A DNA stretch of 64,000 nt from Sphingomonadales bacterium EhC05 (GCA_001650955.1 LXYP01000027.1:55800-119799); one strand, 5' to 3'; counted from the first letter of the stretch, positions 33,486-42,850 are shown. Notes: generated from the letters alone by a model not told the origin. Numbers and translations: made by a program.

Positions 33486-34733
33486 CTATTTGGCGCGATG
33501 ATGGTTGAAATAAATGGGCAACCAATTTGTGCCCTCTTCCTTGATCTCGGGGCGGCGCTGTGAGGGGTTGTTCATTCTAGACGATTCGAGATATCTTTCG
33601 AACCATGACTTTTTTTGCCAGTGTCGCGAAACGACTTCGTCGCCCGCCAATTTGGCGGGCATCGCTGCCGTGACATTTTGCATTTCAGGTGGGCAGAATA
33701 TCTCTCCGCACAAGATCGCATTGGCGTCTTCCCCGACAAGTTCGCTACATCGCAATTGTTGCTCAATATTGAGAGCCTGATAGCGTTGCTGCAATTGTGC
33801 GAGACAATAGACCCGGTACGGAGCTGTCACCACATCCCAGTCGAGGCTGCCAAGCGTATATTGCGTGCGCTCCGCCCCAGCCCGAAACGCCTCTCTATTC
33901 GCGACAAGATAAGGAAGATACTCTCCAGCGAATTTCTGCATCAGAGGTTTCAGATCATCTGGAACGGACGAGATTTCAGCGGTGGTTTCGAGTTCTTCCG
34001 GCCGCGTCGACCATAGCCGAGCTACCCAACGGAACACATGCGGCGCGCGCACTTGCATGATTTCTTGAGAAGTCGGATCATTGGCAAAATGCGGGAATAC
34101 AGGACCGTGCAGGCCAATATCGGCCTCACAGGGCCGATCCCCGAACAGAAACGGGCGTTTCTTCAGGATCGGTTGCAACAAGTCGAGCAGGTCCAGGTAA
34201 AGTTCTTCAACATGGCGGGCATGGGCAGGACTGACGATACCATTGGCCTTCAGATGCACGGCCTTTTGGCGAAAGGTCAAAATGCGACGCAATAGGAAGC
34301 GGGGAAATTTGAATCCGTTGGCAGCTATCGTATAGGTAAATTCTTCACTGCGCCGGATTTCGTCCATCTGGAACGCCCATCGATAATATAGGGCGGGCGC
34401 CCACAACCACTCGTCAAAACAATCTTCTAGAAAATAGCTGCAAAATGCCGCGACCGGATCTTTGGGGCGCAGAGCGAGATATCGAGAGTCGTCTTCAAAT
34501 TCCTGAATCAGGGGCGTAGTATCGCAGAGCCATGATCCGTCCGGACATTCAACCAGTGGAATTTGCATCACTCCGACTTTTTGCGAATATTGCGCAAATC
34601 CCGGTGCATCCAGCTCGACGAACTTATAGGGTATTCCCTTTACCCGAAAGTAAGTTTCGAGCTTCTTAGTGAAATAGGAACAGAACATCCCATAGATGGT
34701 GTAATCGCCTTGCTGTACAATTTTATTGGTCAT
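33486..34733 (-). CDS. Glutathione S-transferase-like protein of an accessory catabolic cluster
   Basis: A 415-residue protein with an N-terminal thioredoxin-like GST domain (YTIYGMFCSYFTKKLETYFR, with Tyr/Cys/Ser candidates for thiolate binding, and MQIPLVECPDGSWLCDTTPL supplying the cis-Pro and Ser/Thr). A large helical C-terminal region holds FLFGDRPCEADIGLHGPVF. It shares the long C-terminal extension, and a DEWL...YRWAFQ segment, with the GST-like protein at 3822-4838. AAGGAG lies six bases before the ATG. The start is one base from the stop of the upstream TetR gene, so the two are co-transcribed and translationally coupled. Substrate unknown. Confidence 0.82.
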   Translation of the reverse strand: MTNKIVQQGDYTIYGMFCSYFTKKLETYFRVKGIPYKFVELDAPGFAQYSQKVGVMQIPLVECPDGSWLCDTTPLIQEFEDDSRYLALRPKDPVAAFCSYFLEDCFDEWLWAPALYYRWAFQMDEIRRSEEFTYTIAANGFKFPRFLLRRILTFRQKAVHLKANGIVSPAHARHVEELYLDLLDLLQPILKKRPFLFGDRPCEADIGLHGPVFPHFANDPTSQEIMQVRAPHVFRWVARLWSTRPEELETTAEISSVPDDLKPLMQKFAGEYLPYLVANREAFRAGAERTQYTLGSLDWDVVTAPYRVYCLAQLQQRYQALNIEQQLRCSELVGEDANAILCGEIFCPPEMQNVTAAMPAKLAGDEVVSRHWQKKSWFERYLESSRMNNPSQRRPEIKEEGTNWLPIYFNHHRAK

Positions 34734-34734
34734 T

Positions 34735-35475
34735 TCAGGCTCCTTGTTGTTTGTCAGATTCTGCGCTCGACCGCTCGCTCAATAGCGGCCCACGCGCGCG
34801 ACCGAGCAATTGTCTCGGATCACTGGTTTCGCGGATTTTGGAATGGTTGGATGCCTGATCCAGCGCGGCATTAAATTCGCGCCTGGCCGAGGCTTTCAAA
34901 TTGGGCAGCAGCAGCGCAAAATGATGCTGTATGCCACGTTCCTGGTCGGCCCAGCTGACCGTCTTCAAACCTTCAAGCTCGCGTAGATAATCAATCCAAT
35001 ATCGGCTCACAATCCACAGCGATCTTGCCAATACATCGATATTCTGGGCGCTATCACCGATGAACAGATCCTGTTCGCGGATTCGTACGAGCAGAGCGGT
35101 CAGTTCGTAATAGTCGGCCATAAGCTCGGAATCCGGACGTCGGCCAATGGGTTCACCTGCATATTGCAGACGGTCTCGCATCAGGAAGCGGTTGCTCCAT
35201 GTTAGCTCCATTCCGAACAGCAAATGTTCGACATAATCATCTGCTAGCGGGCCAAGAATGAGCCTCTCACGCCGCGTTTTCATCGCCTGCAGGACATCCG
35301 CTTCGAGTTGCATCGCGAGATCGCGCTTGGTTTTGAAATGATAGGTCAAATTGCCTTGAGACATGCCCAAGGCCGCCGCGATCTCGGTTACTGATGTCGC
35401 GGCATATCCCTTTTCATTAAAAAGCTCCCGGCTGGCCTCCAATATCCGGACAGCTGTTCTTGAACGCGTTTTCAT
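34735..35475 (-). CDS. TetR-family transcriptional regulator
   Basis: A 246-residue repressor-type protein. The N-terminal helix-turn-helix is SVTEIAAALGMSQGNLTYHF (about 27-46), preceded by RTAVRILEASRELFNEKGYA. The ligand-binding C-terminus has no recognised domain, and its tail (about 190-246) is longer than usual and polar. The ATG at 35475 has GAGG seven bases upstream; seven additional in-frame residues upstream are less likely. It is divergent from the GMC-remnant/isomerase/SDR/DUF3604 genes and coupled to the GST-like gene, so it probably controls both sides. A palindrome at 35526-35554 is the probable operator. Confidence 0.9.
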   Translation of the reverse strand: MKTRSRTAVRILEASRELFNEKGYAATSVTEIAAALGMSQGNLTYHFKTKRDLAMQLEADVLQAMKTRRERLILGPLADDYVEHLLFGMELTWSNRFLMRDRLQYAGEPIGRRPDSELMADYYELTALLVRIREQDLFIGDSAQNIDVLARSLWIVSRYWIDYLRELEGLKTVSWADQERGIQHHFALLLPNLKASARREFNAALDQASNHSKIRETSDPRQLLGRARGPLLSERSSAESDKQQGA

Positions 35476-35525
35476 AAAGCCTTCCTCATCCTCCAATTCA
35501 AAAAAGAGTTGCCAAATTAGTATCT

Positions 35526-35554
35526 ATTACCTAAACTTAGGTTATATTACCTAA
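35526..35554. promoter_or_regulatory. Candidate TetR operator
   Basis: ACCTAA-AC-TTAGGT (35529-35542) is a perfect inverted repeat. ATTACCTAA occurs at 35526-35534 and again at 35546-35554, a 20-base direct repeat. The element is in the 127-base gap between the TetR start and the first ATG on the plus strand, an AT-rich stretch where both promoters must lie. Binding is inferred from position and symmetry. Confidence 0.6.
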
Positions 35555-35602
35555 TACAACCCGATTCGACAAGCGGAAATTGGGAAAGCGGGGAGGCCGA
35601 AT

Positions 35603-35885
<283 letters not shown>

Positions 35886-35938
35886 GCCCCAATCATCCAA
35901 CCGCAAACAAGTTCAAACAAGTTCAAGGAGATATGAAA

Positions 35939-36592
35939 ATGACAGACAATATCGACATATTCTGGTCGTTCAGAAGCCCCTACTCCTATCTGGTGACACC
36001 CGACCTGATCCGGCTCCGTGAAGACTATCGGGTGTCAGTGACATTGCGCCCCGTCTTGCCCATTGCTTTGCGTGCCAAGGCTACAGTGTTCGATGCAAAG
36101 GACAAAAAACGTCCGCAATATATTGTGATGGACTCATATCGACGCGCAAAATTCCTCGGGCTGCCCATGACTTGGCCCAAGCCAGATCCCGTGATCCAGG
36201 ACAGGGAAACCTTCGAAGTATCCGCTGAACAACCCTATATCTGGAGACTATCAAAACTAGGTATCGAGGCCGAACGACGAGGAAAGGGCATCGATTTTGC
36301 CTATCACGTAGCGTTACTGTTGTGGGGTGGGACTAGCGATTGGAACGAAGGCGATCATCTAGCGCGTGCGGTGGCTAAAGCCGGCCTAGACCTGGCTGAG
36401 TTAGAAGCTGCTCTCGAACAATATGACGGTGAAGCCGAGATTGCGAAAAATCACGAGCTGTTGGAACAGGCCGGACATTGGGGCGTTCCGACGATGGTTT
36501 TCGATGGAGAACCATTTTTCGGACAAGACCGGATTGATACGCTGCGCTGGCGTCTCGATGAGGCAGGATTACGGCGTAAATCAGCTGAATGA
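35939..36592 (+). CDS. DsbA-family protein, 2-hydroxychromene-2-carboxylate isomerase-like (kappa GST type)
   Basis: A 217-residue cytoplasmic thioredoxin-fold protein: IDIFWSFRSPYSYLVTPDLI at the N-terminus, with the Ser of SPYSY in the place of the kappa-GST/HCCA-isomerase active-site Ser. It has a helical insert and the closing GHWGVPTMVFDGEPFFGQDR with the cis-Pro. HCCA isomerases are glutathione-dependent enzymes of naphthalene-type catabolism. The real substrate here is unknown, and membership of this branch is the only secure statement. The ATG at 35939 has AAGGAG eight bases upstream. It follows the GMC remnant by 53 bases. Confidence 0.83.
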   Translation: MTDNIDIFWSFRSPYSYLVTPDLIRLREDYRVSVTLRPVLPIALRAKATVFDAKDKKRPQYIVMDSYRRAKFLGLPMTWPKPDPVIQDRETFEVSAEQPYIWRLSKLGIEAERRGKGIDFAYHVALLLWGGTSDWNEGDHLARAVAKAGLDLAELEAALEQYDGEAEIAKNHELLEQAGHWGVPTMVFDGEPFFGQDRIDTLRWRLDEAGLRRKSAE

Positions 36593-36638
36593 ACAATTAT
36601 GTTTCGTGACCATATTGGAACCAAAAAGGAGAATTTAG

Positions 36639-37433
36639 ATGGACCTGCAAATTAAAGGTAAAAAAGCCCTGATGGCTGGCGGCAGCGCGGGAATGGGTCG
36701 TGCGACGGCGGAGCGTTTGGCGGAGGCCGGCACCGAGCTATTCATTTCGGCTAGGCGCGAAGTGCGGCTGGTTCAAGCCGCCGAGGACATCTCTGAAAAA
36801 TATGGCATTAAGGTTACACCAATTGTTGCAGATTCATCGACAGAAGAAGGTCGCGCAGCATTATTTGCTGCCTGCCCGGACCCTGATATTCTCTCGATTA
36901 CGATTAAGCCACCCGCTCCCAATGGCGATTTTCTGAAGGTTACGCCGGAAATGTGGCGGGAATCTATTGAAACGGCGCTCATCGGCCCAACCGAGATTAT
37001 GCGCCACTATATTCCAGTGATGAAAGATAAAGGCTGGGGCCGGATCGTCAACATTGCTACTTTTTCAGCCAAGAACCCGATGATCTGGCGCTTGATGTCC
37101 GGGCCCGCACGTTCCGCCCTACTCAACTATACCGCCAGTGTTTCGCGCGAAGTGGCTCCGCACGGAGTCATCATCAACAATTTGCTGCCTGGAATGTTCC
37201 AGACCGAAGGTGCTTCCGAAATCATGGGCCATTACGCCGACGCGTTCGGGCTCCCGCATGAACCTGAAATTGTCCGGGACCATTTTCTGGAGCATAATAA
37301 AATTCCTGCCGGCTTCTCCGGGCTAGCAGATGATCTGGCACCAATGGCCGCTCTGCTTTGCAGCCCACTGGCGCGTTTTATCGTTGGCCAGAATATTGTT
37401 ATCGATGGAGGCCAACATAATTCCATCTTCTGA
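36639..37433 (+). CDS. Atypical short-chain dehydrogenase/reductase lacking the catalytic Tyr-Lys
   Basis: A 264-residue Rossmann protein. The cofactor loop is AGGSAGMGRATAE (13-25), and the C-terminal GQNIVIDGGQ is typical of SDRs. The conserved NNAG is replaced (ILSITIKPPAP). Where YxxxK is expected the sequence reads SGPAR (Ser154...Arg158), while Ser143 remains. This resembles the BKR-like SDR subgroup that carries S-x-x-x-R in place of Y-x-x-x-K. It may bind NAD(P) and act non-classically. GGAG lies upstream of the ATG. It follows the isomerase-like gene by 46 bases and precedes the DUF3604 gene by 139 bases. Confidence 0.85.
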   Translation: MDLQIKGKKALMAGGSAGMGRATAERLAEAGTELFISARREVRLVQAAEDISEKYGIKVTPIVADSSTEEGRAALFAACPDPDILSITIKPPAPNGDFLKVTPEMWRESIETALIGPTEIMRHYIPVMKDKGWGRIVNIATFSAKNPMIWRLMSGPARSALLNYTASVSREVAPHGVIINNLLPGMFQTEGASEIMGHYADAFGLPHEPEIVRDHFLEHNKIPAGFSGLADDLAPMAALLCSPLARFIVGQNIVIDGGQHNSIF

Positions 37434-37572
37434 TGGCGCAGCGCTGACATCGTCGAATGGTTGCCGGAAAACCTGAGGCCAGAGGATATTCTTCTGCAGC
37501 GAGGCTGTCGGGCCATTTTTCTGACTTGGCGGGCGCGACAGTTTCACGAAGATTGCGATGAAAGGGAATATG

Positions 37573-39483
37573 ATGCAAAAATATTTATCATTGGCCACCT
37601 GTGCTACGGCACTGTTCGTTTCTGGCTGCGATGACGGGATCAAAAACCAGAATCGATCCGAAGCGGCCGTGATAAATACGGAATATCCCGAGCAAGTCTA
37701 CTGGGGCGATACGCACCTTCATACGGACAACAGCATAGATGCTTTTGGCTTTGGTGACCGCCTGGACGCAGAAATGGCATTGCGCTTTGCGCGGGGAGAA
37801 GAGGTAATTGCGTCAAAGGGAGCAAAGGCGAAACTCAGCCGCCCTCTCGATTTTCTCGTGATTGCTGATCATAGCGATGCGCTTGGTGCGATAAAAACAC
37901 TGTATAATGCGCCGCGCTTTGCCTTGCTGGGTGATAAATTTCTGCTCCGTTGGTATGACATGATGCACGAAAGTGATGAAGGTGCGCGTCGTGTCGTCAA
38001 TGAAATTGCTGACGGTGCCGCAAATGGTACGCTTCCTGCGGACCTATTTGATCCACAGGAAAGCGCCGAACGCATTGGTGAGATCTGGAATACTCATGGT
38101 GAAACCGTTGATCGATATAATGAGCCCGGCATATTCACTGCGTTCATGGGATATGAATATACGCCTATGCCGCGGGGCGATAATCTTCACCGTGTGGTGA
38201 TGTTCCGGGACGGCGCGGAAAAGGCGACACAGGTCATCCCTTTCGGATCGCAAGGCCCCGATGGAGATCCTGAGCAGCTTTGGGCCCATATGGCCGCGTA
38301 TGAAAAGGCCACGGGTGGGAGAATGCTGGCGATCCCCCACAATAGCAATGTCTCAAACGGAAGAATGTTTGCGATGCAAAGATATGATGGCAGCCCGATT
38401 GATCTCGCTTATGCAATGACCCGGGCGTTGCGCGAGCCAATTGTTGAAACCACACAGATCAAGGGAGACAGCGAAAGCCACCCCTTTCTTTCTCCCAATG
38501 ATGAATTTGCCAATTTCGGGAATATCGGTTGGGATCAATGCAACCTGAGCTGCACGAGAGAGATGGCGTCGGAAGGCTATGCTGGGAGCTACACACGCGA
38601 GGCTCTCAAACGTGGGTTGGAATTTGCCCGAAAAGTGGGAGCTAATCCTTTCAAATTCGGGATGATTGGTTCGACCGACAGCCATACGTCCCTTGCCACT
38701 GCTGACGAGAATAACTTCTTTGGCAAACATAGCGGTAGCGAACTCAACGAAAAAGGACGCGTATTAAAACCCCTTAATCTCGGCACCCGCGAGGGCCGTT
38801 TCGGTTGGCATTATATGTCCAGCGGTTACGCCGCTGTCTGGGCAACCAGTAACAGTCGTGAAGCCATATTCGATGCGATGATGCGCCGTGAAGTCTACGC
38901 GACAACCGGACCGCGGATGCAGGTGCGTTTCTTTGGCGGATTTGAATTCGTCGCAGATGATATAAGCGATCTTGTTAAAACTGGCTATGCCAAGGGCGTG
39001 CCTATGGGGGGTGATTTGGTCTCCGAAAATCTGACCGAAAGCAATGGCAGGACGCCCAGCTTTCTCATCTCCGCAACAATGGATCCGGAAAGCGCCAGCC
39101 TCGATCGCATCCAGGTGATTAAAGGCTGGGTTGATGCGAGCGGAAAATCGCAGGAGAAAATCTATGATGTCAGCTGGAGCAAGTCAGACAAACGCAAAGC
39201 TGGATCTGACGGAAAACTCGCTCCAGTTGGCAATAGCGTCGATCTGGCCACCGGCAAATGGGACAATAGCATCGGTGCGCCCGAACTGGTGACGTTTTGG
39301 CAAGATCCGGCTTTTGATAAGGATCAGAACGCCTTTTATTATGTTCGAGTACTCGAAATCCCGACACCTACTTGGCCCGTCTATGACGCTCTGAAATTTG
39401 GTCAGACGCTGCCAGATAATGTCATCAAGATTCAACAGGAGCGCGCCTATTCATCTCCGATCTGGTACACTCCGAGAGGATGA
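37573..39483 (+). CDS. DUF3604 lipoprotein, PHP-like metal hydrolase
   Basis: A 636-residue protein with a lipoprotein signal (MQKYLSLATCATALFVSGCD; Cys19 of SGC is the likely lipidation site). The DUF3604 domain covers most of the remainder. Its metal-ligand-like motifs are YWGDTHLHTDNS (GDxHxHT), VIADHSDALG and GMIGSTDSHTS, reminiscent of the PHP phosphoesterase fold. The reaction is unknown. AGGGA is five bases before the ATG at 37573; ATGs at 37558 and 37570 are alternatives. It is the last gene of the accessory cluster. DUF3604 genes often sit beside TetR, SDR and GST genes in sphingomonads (from memory). Confidence 0.85.
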   Translation: MQKYLSLATCATALFVSGCDDGIKNQNRSEAAVINTEYPEQVYWGDTHLHTDNSIDAFGFGDRLDAEMALRFARGEEVIASKGAKAKLSRPLDFLVIADHSDALGAIKTLYNAPRFALLGDKFLLRWYDMMHESDEGARRVVNEIADGAANGTLPADLFDPQESAERIGEIWNTHGETVDRYNEPGIFTAFMGYEYTPMPRGDNLHRVVMFRDGAEKATQVIPFGSQGPDGDPEQLWAHMAAYEKATGGRMLAIPHNSNVSNGRMFAMQRYDGSPIDLAYAMTRALREPIVETTQIKGDSESHPFLSPNDEFANFGNIGWDQCNLSCTREMASEGYAGSYTREALKRGLEFARKVGANPFKFGMIGSTDSHTSLATADENNFFGKHSGSELNEKGRVLKPLNLGTREGRFGWHYMSSGYAAVWATSNSREAIFDAMMRREVYATTGPRMQVRFFGGFEFVADDISDLVKTGYAKGVPMGGDLVSENLTESNGRTPSFLISATMDPESASLDRIQVIKGWVDASGKSQEKIYDVSWSKSDKRKAGSDGKLAPVGNSVDLATGKWDNSIGAPELVTFWQDPAFDKDQNAFYYVRVLEIPTPTWPVYDALKFGQTLPDNVIKIQQERAYSSPIWYTPRG

Positions 39484-39651
39484 TCGCATGGATAGCGAGT
39501 TTCCAAACAGGGGCTCGATTGTGGATTTCCTCGAAAAACCGACCTGTCCGCTCCATTACAGATAGCTATAATTTGCGCGAGTGGCCATTTGAAGCAATTC
39601 ACGCAGCACTCGGATATGCTCCAAAGCTCGGTAACATAGGTTTTTAGAATT

Positions 39652-39726
39652 TGGTTGGGGTGGCAGGATTCGAACCTGCGCATGGCGGCATCAAAAGCCG
39701 CTGCCTTACCACTTGGCGACACCCCA
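39652..39726 (-). tRNA. tRNA-Gln (anticodon TTG)
   Basis: Minus-strand 75-base cloverleaf. The acceptor TGGGGTG pairs with CACCCCA, the anticodon arm is GCGGC-TTTTGAT-GCCGC with anticodon TTG, the T-arm has GGTTCGAATCC, and CCA is encoded. Confidence 0.97.
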
Positions 39727-39818
39727 ATGATAGCAGCCCCCCAGATTGTTGAGCGCTTGGTGAACGGGCCTACTATCCACTTTAGTCGCAGGGGGCAAGA
39801 GACAGTTGTCGTGAATTT

Positions 39819-40916
39819 TTAGAACAGCCGTTTTACCCAATTATGTTCATCGGGTGCGAGGCCTCGCTGAATATCAACCAGCCGGTTCTTCAGTCGTTGC
39901 GTCAATTGGCCCGGTCCGCCGCTACCTATGGTAAACTCACCCTTGCTCGATCGGACCGTTCCCACCGCGGTGACCACCGCAGCGGTTCCGCAAGCGAAGG
40001 TTTCAACAAGCTTCCCGCTGGCTGCATCAGCTTCCCATTGATCGATTGCATAGGGCTGCTCGACAACTTCAAGCCCCTCTTCGCGGGCCAAAGTCATGAT
40101 CGACTTACGCGTGATTCCCGGCAGGATAGTCCCGGTCAGGGGTGGCGTGATCAACTTGCCATCATCCATCACGAAAAACAGATTCATTCCGCCGAGCTCC
40201 TCGACCCACCTCTGTTCCGCGGCATCGAGAAATACGACTTGGTCGCATTTTTTCTCAATCGCTTCGGCCTGGGCGACCAAACTGGCGGCATAATTTCCAC
40301 CACATTTCGCAGCGCCAGTGCCACCAGGCGCGGCGCGGCTATAGTCTTGCGACACCCAAATCGTAATCGCCGAGGCGCCACTTTTGAAATATCCGCCCGC
40401 CGGAGATGCAAGGACCAGATAGAGATATTCCTTTGCCGGCCGCACGCCGAGAAAGACTTCGCTCGCAAACATGAAGGGCCGCAGATAGAGCGAGCCACCT
40501 TCGACCGAGGGGAACCATTCGCGGTCGAGATCAACCAGCCTTTCCACCGACTGGAGAAACATGTCTTCGGGCAGGACCGGCATCGCCATGCGACGCGCCG
40601 AATCCGCAAATCGCCTAGCATTTTCTTCAGGCCGGAACAGCGCGGTCGCACCATCAGACAGCCGATAAGCCTTCATGCCTTCGAAAATTTCCTGGGCATA
40701 ATGCAATACGGAAGAGGCCGGATCCATCGCGATGGATTCGCGCTTCTGGATGGCGGCGTCATGCCAGCCCTTGGCTTCGCTATAGCGGATGATCGCCATA
40801 TGGTCGGTGAACAACGTCCCAAAACCGGGGTCTTCAAGTAATTGCGTACGTTGAGCAGCAGGAACCGGCGTGCTGCTCGGCTCAATCCTGAAATCAAGGC
40901 TCTGTACATCTGCCAT
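39819..40916 (-). CDS. ilvE: Branched-chain amino acid aminotransferase
   Basis: Pyridoxal-phosphate class IV aminotransferase for leucine, isoleucine and valine. The 365-residue product resembles the group with mammalian BCAT: LHYAQEIFEGMKAYRLSDG, RPFMFASEVFLGVRPAKEYL, and the cofactor-lysine region GTGAAKCGGNYAASLVAQAE. It then shows ELGGMNLFFVMDDG, PPLTGTILPGITRKSI and a C-terminal ETFACGTAAVVTAVG. It is divergent from the MarR-type gene with 102 bases between the starts. The MarR operator candidate lies about 90-115 bases upstream of the ilvE start, so joint control is possible. Confidence 0.95.
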   Translation of the reverse strand: MADVQSLDFRIEPSSTPVPAAQRTQLLEDPGFGTLFTDHMAIIRYSEAKGWHDAAIQKRESIAMDPASSVLHYAQEIFEGMKAYRLSDGATALFRPEENARRFADSARRMAMPVLPEDMFLQSVERLVDLDREWFPSVEGGSLYLRPFMFASEVFLGVRPAKEYLYLVLASPAGGYFKSGASAITIWVSQDYSRAAPGGTGAAKCGGNYAASLVAQAEAIEKKCDQVVFLDAAEQRWVEELGGMNLFFVMDDGKLITPPLTGTILPGITRKSIMTLAREEGLEVVEQPYAIDQWEADAASGKLVETFACGTAAVVTAVGTVRSSKGEFTIGSGGPGQLTQRLKNRLVDIQRGLAPDEHNWVKRLF

Positions 40917-41007
40917 ATGTTTCTGCTTTCGCTATCTATTTGCCGATCCATTGGAGGAATTGGAGGCCTGTTTCAAATATCTTGCAATCCTCTTATCAGC
41001 CTGTCAA

Positions 41008-41032
41008 GATACGTCAACATGACTGACGTATC
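41008..41032. promoter_or_regulatory. Perfect inverted repeat across the MarR start codon
   Basis: GATACGTCA (41008-41016), a 7-base spacer, then TGACGTATC (41024-41032) form a perfect 9-bp inverted repeat. The spacer contains the MarR initiation codon (41019-41021). The 16-base centre spacing fits a dimeric winged-helix regulator. Autorepression by the adjacent MarR protein is the obvious reading. Confidence 0.62.
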
Positions 41033-41531
41033 TCGCTCTTCTGCATCACCAGGCGCTTCGCCGCTTTTTCTGCGCGAAGACGAGATTCGACGCGGCGTGG
41101 AGCTGCTCTATTTCGGCTATACACGGCTGACCAACTCGATCGATCAGGAACTGGCAAAACAGGGGCTTGGCCGCGCCCATCACCGCGCACTTTACTTCAT
41201 TGCGCGCCAACCGGACCTCACGGTTGGGGAATTGCTCAAGCTATTGGCGATTACCAAGCAATCCCTGGGTCGTGTGCTGAAGGAGTTGCAGGACCGGGAC
41301 TTTATCGAAACCCTTCCGGGCCAAGTCGATCGACGACAAAAGCTGCTTCGCCTCACCGCGACAGGCAAGGAACTGGAAGCCGAATTATTCCGCCAATTGC
41401 GTGGCAAGCTGTCCTCGGCCTATGTTTCGGCTGGACAGGAATCGGTCAGCGGCTTTTGGCATGTGTTGGAGGGCTTGGTGCCCGAAAGTGACCAGAAAAT
41501 GGTCTTCGATCTGCGCAAGGACAAGATTTAA
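41019..41531 (+). CDS. MarR-family transcriptional regulator
   Basis: A 170-residue winged-helix regulator. A low-complexity N-terminus (SRSSASPGASP) precedes the MarR domain: REDEIRRGVELLYFGYTRLT, then PDLTVGELLKLLAITKQSLG (recognition helix region) and the wing DRRQKLLRLTATG. It is divergent from ilvE and ends 6 bases from the convergent proC stop. The start codon lies inside a perfect palindrome, so the alternatives further upstream are not favoured. Closest in context to the MarR regulator next to ilvE in other alphaproteobacteria (from memory); ligand unknown. Confidence 0.9.
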   Translation: MTDVSRSSASPGASPLFLREDEIRRGVELLYFGYTRLTNSIDQELAKQGLGRAHHRALYFIARQPDLTVGELLKLLAITKQSLGRVLKELQDRDFIETLPGQVDRRQKLLRLTATGKELEAELFRQLRGKLSSAYVSAGQESVSGFWHVLEGLVPESDQKMVFDLRKDKI

Positions 41532-41537
41532 CCCACC

Positions 41538-42344
41538 CTAGGCTTTCGCCTCCTCGGCCATTTCGCGGCTGCGTGTTGCTGCCGCTTCGAGCACATCCAA
41601 CAACAGACCATCAACCCGGCCATCAGCATCCATTACGTCCAGCCCTTTGCGTGTCGTCCCACCAGGACTCGCAACCTGATCGGCCAGGGTCCCTGGATCT
41701 TCAGCAGAGCGCGCGGCGAGCAGCGCGGCCCCTTCGACCATGGCTAGCGCCAAACGCGCTGCCTGATCCTCTGGCAGCCCCATTTGCCTGCCTCCCGCCG
41801 CCAGCCCGTCAATGAAGCGGAACAGAAAAGCCGGACCAGATCCCGACAAGGCCGTGGCAATATGAAGCAGATCTTCATCCGCGACCCATTCGGCGAAGCC
41901 GAGCGGGGCAAACAGATCATCCATCTGCAGACGCGACTTGTCCGTAATCTGGCGGCTATACAGGATCATCGGGGATTTCCCGACGGTGACGGCCATGTTC
42001 GGGACCAGTCGCATGACAGTGTCCGCCTGTGGAAACAGATGTTCCAATGTTTCCGTGCCGACACCGGCCAGAATCGACACCAGCTTACTGTGCGAACCAA
42101 TATGGGGACGGAGCAGCGGCGCGACGTCACCCAATATCTGGGGCTTTGTCGCAAGCAGGACAAGGTCAGGCACGCCGCCTGTAGGAAAGCTGCTGCTTGC
42201 GCTTAGGCCTTCAGGCAATCGAAACGGATTGGGATCAATTATGCTGATATTTGCAACAGGCGCGCCGTGATCTAGCCATGCCTGCAGGATCGCTCCGCCC
42301 ATATTCCCGCAACCAATGACCCAAATGCGGTCAGGCCATCGCAT
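41538..42344 (-). CDS. proC: Pyrroline-5-carboxylate reductase
   Basis: Last step of proline synthesis (NADPH-dependent). The 268-residue product has the Rossmann start IWVIGCGNMGGAILQAWL, a VLLATKPQ motif and GSGPAFLFRFIDGLAAGGRQ. The family tail is VASPGGTTRKGLDVMDADGR. The ATG at 42344 overlaps the YbjN stop (TGATG), so translation is coupled. A GTG three bases further up is an alternative. Convergent with the MarR gene. Confidence 0.94.
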   Translation of the reverse strand: MRWPDRIWVIGCGNMGGAILQAWLDHGAPVANISIIDPNPFRLPEGLSASSSFPTGGVPDLVLLATKPQILGDVAPLLRPHIGSHSKLVSILAGVGTETLEHLFPQADTVMRLVPNMAVTVGKSPMILYSRQITDKSRLQMDDLFAPLGFAEWVADEDLLHIATALSGSGPAFLFRFIDGLAAGGRQMGLPEDQAARLALAMVEGAALLAARSAEDPGTLADQVASPGGTTRKGLDVMDADGRVDGLLLDVLEAAATRSREMAEEAKA

Positions 42345-42850
42345 CACGCTTCGCCGGCGGTATCAACCATCGCATGATCAATGGCGTCCTGCGGACTCTT
42401 GTCGCTCCACAGCACAAATTGGAAGACCGGATAAAAACGCTCCCATTCATCAATCGCCATATCGACGATGGTCTGCGCCTGATCGAGACCAAGCAGACCG
42501 CTGCCACCTAATAAGGTTGCATGCCGAAAGAGCAGGATATTATTATTGGACCAGAGGTCAAAATGACCCAGCCAGAGCTGCTCGTTGATCAGGCCAAGCG
42601 TCTCGTAGATCGCGATCTTCTTTTCGTCTGGCACCCGAAGTTCCGGGAGCAGAAGAATTTGCAGGACATGATCTTCATTGCGCCAGACGGCACGCAATTG
42701 ATAGCTTGTCCAGTTGCCCTTGATTTCGACAGAAATTTCGTCGTCGCTGACATGGTCGACCGACCAGCCGCGCGCGTCAAAAAAAGCCGCCAACATATCG
42801 ACAGGTGGAGCTTCTTCCTGCTCAAACTGTTCCCATTGGTCGTCAAGCAT
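42344..42850 (-). CDS. YbjN domain-containing protein
   Basis: A 168-residue cytoplasmic protein: an acidic start (MLDDQWEQFEQEE), then WSVDHVSDDEISVEIKGNWT, RNEDHVLQILLLPELRVP and LGHFDLWSNNNILLFRHATL, the pattern of the YbjN family (fold related to type III secretion chaperones). Function is unknown; in sphingomonads it commonly precedes proC. It is followed by proC with a one-base overlap. Confidence 0.87.
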   Translation of the reverse strand: MLDDQWEQFEQEEAPPVDMLAAFFDARGWSVDHVSDDEISVEIKGNWTSYQLRAVWRNEDHVLQILLLPELRVPDEKKIAIYETLGLINEQLWLGHFDLWSNNNILLFRHATLLGGSGLLGLDQAQTIVDMAIDEWERFYPVFQFVLWSDKSPQDAIDHAMVDTAGEA

